Shown: positions 24,051 to 33,088 of the stretch, piece by piece
Numbering within the stretch: position 1 is the stretch's first letter
Layout of the letters: the number at the start of each line of letters is the position of its first letter
NCBI GenBank assembly: GCA_963920525.1
Contig: OY986436.1
Span: 82,886,339 to 82,950,338, forward strand
Direction: 5' to 3'
DNA: 64,000 nt
Source of the DNA: Dichetophora obliterata
Taxonomy: Eukaryota; Arthropoda; Insecta; Diptera; Sciomyzidae
Made by a program: the position numbers and the translations under genes
Notes under the pieces: model-generated
What the model was told of the DNA's origin: nothing
The model's input: only the letters and a program-made list of their open reading frames with translations
The model's database searches: none

Positions 24051-24175
24051 CTCGCTGTCTGTATTGATGACGAGAGTTACTCGCAAAATGACGATGAGGA
24101 TGGCGCAAACCAAAGATTTACCCTCTACCAAAATCGTTCAACGAGCCTAAAGAAGTTTTCACTTCAAAAAAATAA
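24051..24175. repeat. Dispersed ~120-bp repeat, copy 1
   Basis: CTGTCTGTATTGATGACGAG and ACCAAAGATTTACCCTCTAC to TTCACTTCAAAAAAA recur at 28158-28270. Confidence 0.75.
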
Positions 24176-24790
24176 CGAAAGTGCTTGAGTTTGTGTGTGC
24201 GTGGGCCAACGATATTCCGGTGCATAACCAAGTGCAGCAAAGTTAAATTGGCTTTCTTTGCTGGTGAACGTCCTCCAAGTACCACCACCAGCAGCACAAG
24301 CAAGAGCAGTGCAAAATTTGTTGCTAGCTAACATCCCCCAAGTGCCACCAGCAACAGCACAAGCAAGTGCAGCGCAAATTTCTTGCTAGCCAACATGTGC
24401 CAACAAGTGCCACCAGCAACAGCACAAGCAAATGAAGCGCAAATTCTCCGCTTTCAATTTATTTAATTCACGCCGAAGTATAATGGCAGAAATTTGCCTC
24501 TGCGCTTGAGACATGCTGAAATGGTGCTTCTGAAATATTGGAGAGTTGACCAGTCAATTGAATTGTGCTGCACTTGCTGGTGCTGCTGGTGATGGCACTT
24601 GGAGGATGTTGGCTAGCAACAAATTTTGCACTGCGCTTGCTGGTGGTGGCACTTGGAGGACGTTCGCCAACAAAGAAAGCTAATTTAACTTTAGTGCACT
24701 TGCTGATGCACCAGGAGATCGTTGGCCCACACACACGCACACACAAACTCAAGCACTTTCGTTATTTTTTTTATTATTTTGTTATTTTTT
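24165..24790. repeat. Foldback element with internal CAGCA-rich repeats
   Basis: Left arm about 24170-24440 and right arm about 24560-24785 are inverted copies at roughly 90% identity by eye, beginning AACGAAAGTGCTTGAGTTTG. Inside the left arm the unit CCAAGTGCCACCAGCAACAG recurs about three times with small changes. Open frames here are products of the repeat and not supported as genes. Confidence 0.75.
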
Positions 24791-25104
24791 AAGTTTTTCA
24801 AATTTACAATATTACAAGTTTACGAAATAAGTTGCAAGTACAAGCACTCGAATGAAATATGTCGCAAATTAAATAAAATATTTCCGCTAAGACACGTTCG
24901 AAATGTGAAACGTCGAAATTTGCAATTACCAAAATTTCATCGTCCATTTGACACAGCAAAAAAGACAAATTTATTTCAACACACAAATTTTATTCAACCT
25001 GATATTTTCTATCCTACCATGGCTGAAAAGTTTCCTTTTGACACTTACCCTCCAGGAAAAATCGGAAGGCTTCCATCTTAAAGTTATAAAAAAACATTCC
25101 CAAC

Positions 25105-25206
25105 CGTATCTTTTGAAAGCTTAGGGGTAGTTTTGAATTTATATTGTTTCCCCACCGCATCTTTTGGAAGCTTAAGGGTAGTTTTGTATTTATATTGTTT
25201 CCAAAC
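25105..25206. repeat. 51-bp minisatellite, about 2 copies
   Basis: The unit contains ATCTTTTGGAAGCTTA, AGGGTAGTTTTG and TATTGTTTCCCCACCG. Because 51 is divisible by 3 it creates artificial open frames with a 17-residue period. Confidence 0.8.
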
Positions 25207-25301
25207 CGCTTCTTTACGAATGCATGTGGAAACTTTTATTTATTGTCAAGCAATGACAATAGAAAATATTAATATCATTGTTTTCTAGCCACTTATTGTA
25301 G

Positions 25302-25372
25302 AATTCGATACTCTAGTGGTAGCGCGCTCGACTCTCGCTCAGGGGTCCCGGGTTCGAATCCTGGTCGAATCC
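25302..25372 (+). tRNA. tRNA-like sequence in repeat unit 1 (probable pseudogene or SINE head)
   Basis: This 71-bp sequence has an A-box-like TAGTGGTAGCGCG, a perfect B box GGTTCGAATCC (25351-25361) and a good T arm (CCGGG / CCTGG around TTCGAAT). An acceptor-like pair AATTCGA / TCGAATC matches except at the first base. A TTTT follows at 25374-25377 and could end Pol III transcription. The D and anticodon stems pair poorly. Aligning the loop CTCTCGC suggests anticodon CTC (Glu), but this is tentative. It is carried in a mobile repeat, so it is more likely tRNA-derived than a working host tRNA. Confidence 0.5.
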
Positions 25373-25736
25373 ATTTTCATAACAAGGGCGAGGAATGTTT
25401 CCACATTAATTCTTAAAACAGGGGAGAGGACTGCTTCCAATTCACTTTTGAGAACAGCGGATAGAAATGTTTCCACATGATTTTTTAACACAGCGGGGAG
25501 GAATGTTTCCCTCTAATGACATGCTATGTTAAAAAAGCAACGGAATGTGCAACAAAGGGGAATGCTTCCTACATTCCATGGAATGTTTAGTGGTAACATC
25601 CGGGAATGCTCACATTTCCTGGTGGGTACCCTTTACACCGAGGTTACACGAGACAGTACTGTTAAGACAGTCGCAACACCCCTCCAGGAAAAATCGGAAG
25701 GCTTCCATCTAAAAGTGATAAAGAAACATTCCCCAC

Positions 25737-25889
25737 CGTATCTTTCGAAAGCTTAAGGGTAGTTTTGTATTTATATTGTTTCCCCACCGTATCTTTTGGA
25801 AGCTTAAGGGTAGTTTTGTATTTATATTGTTTCCCCACCGTATCTTTTGGAAGCTTAAGGGTAGTTTTGTATTTATATTGTTTCCAAAC
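25737..25889. repeat. 51-bp minisatellite, about 3 copies
   Basis: Same unit as at 25105-25206 but with one extra, nearly identical copy, indicating recent unit gain or loss. Confidence 0.85.
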
Positions 25890-25984
25890 CACTTCTTTAA
25901 GAATGCATGTGGAAACTTTTATTTATTGTCAAGCAATGACAATAGAAAATATTAATATCATTGTTTTCTAGCCGCTTATTGTAG

Positions 25985-26055
25985 AATTCGATAGTCTAGT
26001 GGTAGCGCGCTCGACTGTCGCTCAGGGGTCCCGGGTTCGAACCCTGGCCGAATCC
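25985..26055 (+). tRNA. tRNA-like sequence in repeat unit 2 (probable pseudogene or SINE head)
   Basis: Nearly identical to 25302-25372. B box GGTTCGAACCC is intact (26034-26044). Here the anticodon-loop position reads CTGTCGC, suggesting GTC (Asp), and the start TAGTCTAGTGGTAG resembles dipteran tRNA-Asp more than unit 1 does. Acceptor pairing is worse and no TTTT follows directly (CATTCTCAT). Whether either copy is transcribed cannot be told from sequence. Confidence 0.5.
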
Positions 26056-26573
26056 ATTCTCATAACAAGGGAGAGGAATGTTTCCACATGATTTTTTAAC
26101 ACAGCGGGGAGGAATGTTTCCCTCTAATGGCATGCTATGTAAAAAAAGCAATGGGAATGCTTCCTACATTCCATGGAATGTTTCCTGGTAACATCCGGGA
26201 ATGCTCACATTTCCTGGAGGGACATTCACAAATTTTTACCCACACTAACACACACTAACTTTTGCTACTGTCTGCTCTACTGCTTAAGTTTTTTGTAGAC
26301 AGTTGGCGGGACAGTAGCTAGGAGAGTAGAATGATATTTAGCATATCAAGTGACAGAATACGTGAAAATTTAATAGAATTTATGGAAAATTTGCAATTCT
26401 TAGCGTACTCGTAGTTTTAACAAAAATTTTCTTCATAAAATAGAAATTTTTTACTATTTTGTCTACGGTCTTGCCAACTGTCTTACCAACTGTCTGTTCT
26501 CTTTTTCACAGACACTAAGTTTGACAATTAAAACGTATTTTTCACTGTCTTAACAGTACTGTCTCGTGTAACC

Positions 26574-26966
26574 CCCGTGTTATGAAAAGATTTATTAATA
26601 AAACAATGATAGTTGACAACTCTGAAAATAAAATGCCGCAGTTGTGAAAAAAAAAACAAGTGTGAAAATTGTCAAACTTTGTTAGATGATAGCTATATAA
26701 TAAAATAAGAGCATGCATGTAATTATTTGAATGCTCCACATATTCCTTTATCACAACTTAAGGATTAAAATGTTAAAACACTCAATCCATACATTGTTTT
26801 TTCTTGTTTGCAAACGAAGTTCCAGCAGAAAAAAAGCAGAAAAAGAAGAAGATTGTTCCATTTTTAAATCTCACCATGAATAGCAGCTGTTTAAGTAAAA
26901 GCAAATTTTTCAACAATGTTGACAAATACAACAACTGAAGAAATTGCCAAAATTTAAAAGCATATA
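26574..26966. other. AT-rich spacer, no gene seen
   Basis: Small minus-strand frames (26542-26994) have no recognisable features. Confidence 0.4.
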
Positions 26967-27905
26967 CAGGGTTGTCCATATTCGAAGCGCCCATCTGGCA
27001 ACACTGTAACTTTCCGCAGTGATGCCAAATCGACTAATGACATACCGCGTTTGAAGCGTCATTCCAAGCAAATGTTTACAATGGAACAGTACACGCCACC
27101 GAACGCTCTAAAATTGTTGAAATTTACATTTAACAAAACATGTCAATAGTGAAAACTCAACGTGCTTTCAAAAAATGAGCGATGAAGCTCATTTTCAGTT
27201 GAACGGAACGGTAAGCAAACAAAATTTCCGTATTTATGCCACTGAAAATCCACAAGAGATTCAAGAAGTACCTCTTCACGATGCAAAAGTCACTGTTTGG
27301 TGCGGCGTTTGTGCTAAAATGCTCATTGGGCCGTTCTTTTTCGAAGATGATAATGGCCACAGAGTTACTGTCAATCAGGAGCGTTATCGCGATATGATAA
27401 ACAATTTTTTCATGCCAATCGTTCGTCGAAAGCGTATCAGGCACTACTGGTTTCAACAAGACGGCGCGCCACCACACACAAGCCGCACTACAATCGATTT
27501 TTTGAAGCAATTGTTCCCTGGCCGTTTGATGTCAAAAAATGGTGATTTCGATTGGCCGCCAAGATCACCAGATTTAACGCCTCCAGACTTCTTTTTGTGG
27601 GGTTATTTGAAATCAAAGGTTTACGTCAACAAGCCAAAGACCCTAGAAGAGCTGAAAACCAACATCCGTCAAGAAATAACCGCCATTCCCATCGAAATGT
27701 TGAAGAAAACCATGGAAAATGCTGCAAAACGGGCACAATATGTCGTAGAGGCCAATGGTGACCATTTACGAGATATCATATTCAAGAAATAATGTAAGCA
27801 AATTTACTTGAACCCAATTAAATGATATTCATGACGAACAGACAAAAAATTGTGATTTCTTTGATTTATTTAAAAATAAAATGGGCGCTTCGAATATGGA
27901 CAACC
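26967..27905 (+). mobile_element. DD41D mariner, internally deleted copy B2
   Basis: The terminal repeats contain GGTTGTCCATATTCGAAGCG at both ends, as in the full copy at 51725-53039. TA precedes the left end; the right end has lost its last CTG-like bases (CAACCAATAG). It is 939 bp, against 1315 bp for the full element. The loss is one internal deletion of roughly 378 bp joining codon about 41 to codon about 167 of the transposase at an A/AT overlap near 27171, plus small indels. Confidence 0.9.
27091..27792 (+). pseudogene. DD41D transposase, catalytic domain only
   Basis: The N-terminal start near 27091 is frameshifted within a few codons, and residues about 42-167 are deleted. From ATG 27175 (a methionine that is internal in the full protein) a clean 205-codon frame covers the entire catalytic domain: SDEAHFQLNG, QQDGAPPHTS and SPDLTPPDFFLWG, with all three aspartates and the 41-residue spacing, ending at TAA 27790-27792. 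Only a handful of residues differ from the copy at 51840-52955. The DNA-binding helix-turn-helix region is absent, so it should not bind element ends. If expressed it could interfere with the full transposase; that is speculation. Confidence 0.8.
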
Positions 27906-28157
27906 AATAGTATAGACCAATATAAAGCGAATTAATAATAAGTTTTGGTTGCAAACATCTTATTGCAAGCTAACTTAAGTATTTATATACTAAGAAACAG
28001 ATTATATGCATTAATTTCAGGAGTTGCCAAGTGATTTCTTTGTGAGCTTGCGGCCGATTAAGAACAAAAGTGACGATAATTGTTGATATTTTTATGCACT
28101 AATACATGCAAACATTTTTGAGGTTATGTTTTCTAATTTTCCTATCTTGTTATCTTT

Positions 28158-28270
28158 GCTGTCTGTATTGATGACGAGAGTTCCTCGGAAAAATACGATG
28201 ACGCAAACCAAAGATTTACCCTCTACCAAAATCGTTCAACGCGCCTAAAGAAGTTTTCACTTCAAAAAAA
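28158..28270. repeat. Dispersed ~120-bp repeat, copy 2
   Basis: Matches 24051-24175, with a short deletion in the middle. Confidence 0.75.
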
Positions 28271-28467
28271 CAAAAAACTACTGCGAAAAATTTCGTTTAA
28301 CTGCGATTTTTTCTAAAAATTGACTGCGATTTACGCATTTTCAAGTCCAAACCCTGTACAATGTTGATTAATTTTCTTTGCAAGAGTTGCCAGAATTCAG
28401 TTATAAGAATAAATTATATTTTGCAGCCTTGCCAGCTTACTTTTCCCGACTTAAGATTGTGTTAGCC

Positions 28468-28512
28468 TATCCATCTATACTATCTATCTATACTATCTAT
28501 CTATCTATACTA
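28468..28512. repeat. CTAT microsatellite
   Basis: CTATACTATCTATCTATAC-type tetranucleotide run, followed by a Helitron-like word TCTATACTATTAAAAGCG. Confidence 0.75.
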
Positions 28513-29589
28513 TTAAAAGCGTTGTGACACTGCACGGATGTTTAACAATCACGCGAGAACCACTGAAGCGATTTAGACGATATTGGTCCTTAACTATTTT
28601 TTATTTCAACGAAATCATGATAGGCTATCATGATAGGAGATTGAGAAAATCTGTATTTTTCAAGATATCGCAATAATTTTGATGTCATAATAACAGAAAT
28701 TTTCAATATACAAGATATAGGTTCAAAATATTTTTGAAAAATCTTTCGTTTACCGTTGTTTTTCCTTATTGACAACATTTCATAAAGGAATGCGTTGTAC
28801 TGAGAAAATCTATAGTTTTCGAGATATAGCCAAAAGTTTAATGTCATAATAATTTAAATTTTTATTTTTTAAAAATTTTTTCATATTTAGAATCTTAGTT
28901 AAAAACGACATTTTTGAATTTTTACACATTTTTACACAAATTTAAAAATTGTTTACCAATCTATTTTATAGTATTGTTATGCAGGACTTATTAGAGAATT
29001 AAAATACAGAAAAAGCCAAGCAACGTTATGTCACCATAACAATTACTGTAAAAAGGTAATTCAATTTAAATAAAGTATTTTTTTTATATTTATACCATTT
29101 TTTAATTATTAAACAAACACAAATATTTTTATATTTTGCATTTGAAGATAAAACAAAAAACTTTCATTTTAAGATTTAAAATTTTTACATGGTATTTATT
29201 ATTTTTATTGCAGGCGAAGCAGCGGTTATTTGCTAGTAATTTATAAAAAAAAGAGAAGAAAAAATTAAATCCTCCAGTTATTAAATAGTAAACTAGTCGG
29301 AAAGTGTATGCTACAGCTATCGCCGTAGAAAAGAAAAGCAAAAACTAAGAAAATATTGATCTTATTGCTACTATTTCTTAAACTAAATCCTTATTATAAA
29401 ATCGGGCTAAGAAAGGTATACCATATAATGCACGATTTACAACATTTATATATGATTTAGTAACGTACCTTATAGACCCAGTTGGCATTTTAACTAGTCC
29501 CTTCAGCTGGCCTGATAGTATTGCTACCAAGAAATTTTGTTGGCATTTAAGAGATTATACCGTTTTGATAACGTCACTTTGTGTAGAAG

Positions 29590-29940
29590 GTAGGCTTGGT
29601 TTTAATTAGATTTTGCCAAATTGTTTACATAAAGTGCATATTTGATGTTGAAGCTTATGGCAAAATTTGAAGTCATTAAAGTTATGCGATGTAGGTGATT
29701 TATTTATCCCTTTTGGCTCTTTTCAAACTTGATCCTTCTTTTTTTGAAAGCAATTTAAATAATCAAATTCATTACAATAGCTCTAAAATTACAGTAATAG
29801 TGGCGAAGGACATGGCTAAATTGGCTCAGGAGGTGATGCTGATCAAGAGTAAATATTTTTTTCTATAGATGCCTCGCCTACTTAAGGGTCTTACAAACGG
29901 AGTGAGAAAGTCAATATACCCCGTACGAAGTACGCGTGGA
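29590..29940. mobile_element. DINE-1/INE-1-like repeat fragment
   Basis: GGACATGGCTAAATTGGCTC, GGTGATGCTGATCAAGAGTA and CTTACAAACGGAGTGAGAAA, then AATATACCCCGTACG, appear in the order typical of dipteran DINE-1/Helentron-related repeats. The same core occurs at 60981-61110. Confidence 0.55.
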
Positions 29941-32900
29941 TGCATAAATAAAAATTATTAGCTTACGTAATTGTTGAAATTAATTTGAATTTAGTTTTAT
30001 TTTTTTGAAAATTTATACAAAAATGCTCAAGCTGTTGTGACTCACAACGAGGTATTCCCCAAAATATTGTCTTTTTACTAGTGGCCAAGTGCTGGCAATA
30101 AAAGTTGATCCACCGCAACAACTAAGCGAGCGATCAACATTCATTGCATTGCGGCACTTTTATATGAATTCAATGCCAAGGCCAGTAAAGTAAACAAACC
30201 AAAAGTAAGACAATAAAATGAACACTGATCTACCGCAACAACAACTGGGCGATCAGTTTTCATTTTATTTAAAGACAATAAAATAAAGCCAACAATTTAC
30301 TTCTGTGCGGCCAGCGTAAAATGCTAGCTAGGCAAAAACCAGAGGTAAATTAATTTTAATATTTTATTGTTGTATTTAACATACACACAGTTTGGAAAAA
30401 CAAGTATAATTTAAATAAGAATTTAACGTTGGAATATGACCCAATTACACATGTTATACATGTTTGTATGTTTGCTTAGCCAAAGTTGGCACCATTAAAT
30501 AAATATGTAAGAATATGTTTAATAAGAACTTAATAATGAAGTTAATTTAAGCCAAAGGCGGAAGATAAACCGCTGATTAATCAATAAGTAGAATTAAGTT
30601 TGTAAAAATGAAGAAGAAGAAGCGTGGCCAGATATGTTATAAATATCTGGTCCCCGCTAAAATATTGTAAAGGAGATTGATATGAAAAACAAAAAGACCT
30701 GCAGTCGTTTCTTTTACTGAAGAAGGCCGGATTTTCGATACGCAGGACACCCCTACAAGCAAGTATAAACAAAAACCTCCACGCCTGAATGCACCTAAGG
30801 GTGACGGCGACAGAGGTATTTTTTTTGAGTAGCTTGCCAGTGGCGCTCTTAAGCGCCGGCAAACAACCCATAGGTAGGACGTCGCTCGGCGACTGTTAGG
30901 ACCAACGCGTATCCTCTCAGAGGGGATACAACAAAGCTAAAAATTGCTTTTAAAAAAAGGAAAGGTAAAAAAAGGAACATCGATTAGTTTTTGGTGTTCG
31001 GTTCCTCTGTATACCTAAAGCATCATTATTTTATATATTATGTATTAATATTTACATATTTTACCTAAGAAGAAAAATAATAAAAACTGTATATTCTGAA
31101 AAGAAAATCACAAATTCTATACGTATTTAAGCAGAAAGATATCAATGCGAAGAAAAATTTCGAAATGATTAACTTTATTACTCATTAATAGAATGGAATC
31201 CACTTTTCAATAATACCATACTAGAAGATAGTTATGCAAATTGAAAATGGGACCGTTGCACCTCCATATAGTGTAGGGTACACGCAACTCTACATGAAGA
31301 GTGTTTTTGATCAGTTTCGATTTAGTTTTTCCAAATTTTAAGTCATTTTCAAGTCAATTTCTAATCTTCTTTTCTTCGAAAATTTCTTTGAATTTGAATC
31401 AAATATTATAAAAAAAATTCGGTTATTCGGTTTCATTTTATTCGGTTTGACAAAAAACTATTTTTTGTTCAAAAACGGGGCACTTTTTTGACTGTTTAAG
31501 TCGCGGAATTGTCGAAACTGACACCTATTTATTAAAAACTTTCATAAAATGCTAAGAAGATATTAAGATTTGAAGATTTCAAGCTACTCCGAAAGATCAG
31601 GTGCGCATTCTTTTCGGAAAAAGTATTATATGAACTTTAACAAATTCAGTAAAAAAATTCAAAAAACATTTTAGAGCAATATAAATATTCCAACTAGTTC
31701 TGTAATAAACCAAAACAAGTTCATACCCAAAATTTTATTTGGTATAAAATGTAGACTGTACATTTTTGTTAAATGGATTGCAAAACTAACAATGAACTGT
31801 TTTTCTCTTAGCTATTATTATTGATTCTTAAATGAGAAGAAAATACTAATGAATATTTTGCCAATTTTGAGCTGTGTGCACATTTGAACCAGGGATTGAA
31901 CCCTGAATCTCCCTGATTTTATGAAATTTGCAAATTAAATAAAGCATAACTACAGCTATTAATCTTATTTTCAGCTCAAATGTAAGAAAAAGCAATAAAA
32001 TTTTACATGACGAATACAATAAATACAAAATAAAAATTGTCCTTGAATGTTTTTGTTTGCCGAATAAGGCCTTGCATTCGATATCGTATCATACAGCACA
32101 GCGATAAAGGGTCGATTGAGCTGATCCTGATTCTGACAGCACGCTTCTCGACTTATTGATGATTGCTGTCAATCATTTCATTCGACCACATCATATACTT
32201 TCTACACAAGCACATCCCAGGATATATATTAATTGACATCGTCCACTTTCATCGCCTTGCATTCGTCATCGCTGACAGCACACACATTTTTGTACTTATT
32301 GCCAATGACGTTTGTTGATTTTCGCTGGGTTTTCTTTTGTTTCCGATTAAAGATTAATGACCAAGAAAATTTTGTCACAAGGTTGGGCTCATAAAAGGAA
32401 ATTCGTACGGTGTCAGTTGTTCCTTGTGAAAAAGAGCAGATGTTTATGGAGTGTCACCTTTTTATGATTTTTTTCCGAATAGTTTCGATAAAGTTGAATT
32501 GAGAAAAATCACAAGGTAGTCAATAAAATATTTACGCTAACATGGGTTCAATGGGTTTTTGCTAGAAAGTTTGGTTATAAAAATGTATTCCATTTTTATT
32601 ATTCTACGAAAACTGAAAAGATCAGACTTGCAAGAGCAACTGTGTTTAATAAACTGGCAGTTTAAGCATTTGTTAAAGTTTTTACTCAGGGGCTATATTA
32701 AACAGAGGTCCCAGTCACCTCTGTATAATATAGTCTCTGAGATTCTTATAAGCAGTTTATAATCACCAAATTAAACTTATTCTAAAAGGTTTTATTAACT
32801 GCCTGATTTACTCGGAGTCGATCGAGAAGTTATATATGTGCACATAAAATTTGTATTATACACTCCTCGTTTTAATATTTTTGAAAATTCCGAATAAGGA

Positions 32901-33075
32901 AGAAGTTTTGCTCGTGAGTTATCAAATTTCAGCGTTTTAATTATAAGGTCCTGAGTTGAATTAGATGTTACTAAAGATAATTATTGTTGTTGTAGCAACC
33001 TGTTGCAACATGAAATTATTTGGCATTAAGCACAAATATAATTTTTTTAAGAATTATATAAAAACAATATAGTAT
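29941..33075. other. Gene-poor AT-rich stretch
   Basis: No supported gene in 3.1 kb. Items seen: GATCAACATTCATT and ATCAGTTTTCATTTTATT pair with repeated CCGCAACAAC words (30110-30300); a GC-richer patch with a GTATCCTCTCAGAGGGGATAC perfect hairpin word region (30900-30935); TTCGGTTATTCGG words at 31420; and a more balanced-composition patch at 32040-32350 that is not obviously repetitive. Confidence 0.4.
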
Positions 33076-33088
33076 TTAAAATATGCCA

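Larger units (their letters stand above)
25048..25626. mobile_element. tRNA-like-carrying repeat unit 1
   Basis: It starts CCCTCCAGGAAA and ends with the near inverted TTTCCTGGTGGG; TA flanks both ends (25046-25047, 25627-25628). In order it holds a 51-bp minisatellite, a tRNA-like cassette (25302-25372) and a segment of repeated GGAATGTTTCC words. Unit 2 at 25680-26221 has the same layout. Confidence 0.7.
25680..26221. mobile_element. tRNA-like-carrying repeat unit 2, nested
   Basis: Starts CCCTCCAGGAAA and ends TTTCCTGGAGGG, a perfect 12-bp inverted pair. Same order as unit 1: minisatellite (three 51-bp copies), tRNA-like cassette, GGAATGTTTCC segment. It is nested in the MITE of 25642-26573. 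Confidence 0.75.
25642..26573. mobile_element. MITE with 30-bp perfect inverted ends
   Basis: The left end 25642-25671 (GGTTACACGAGACAGTACTG, then TTAAGACAGT) is the exact reverse complement of 26544-26573. The interior without unit 2 is about 390 bp and has repeated ACTGTCT words. No duplication was matched. It hosts tRNA-like repeat unit 2. Confidence 0.8.
27906..29589. other. AT-rich spacer, no gene seen
   Basis: Contains a dispersed repeat copy (28158-28270) and a CTAT microsatellite (28468-28512). Remaining small frames have no features. Confidence 0.4.

Noticed and set aside
24722..25081. 119-codon plus-strand frame
   Set aside because: It runs from the foldback arm into repeat unit 1; no recognisable protein feature.
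25662..25892. Minus-strand frame with a 17-residue period
   Set aside because: It is simply the 51-bp minisatellite translated.
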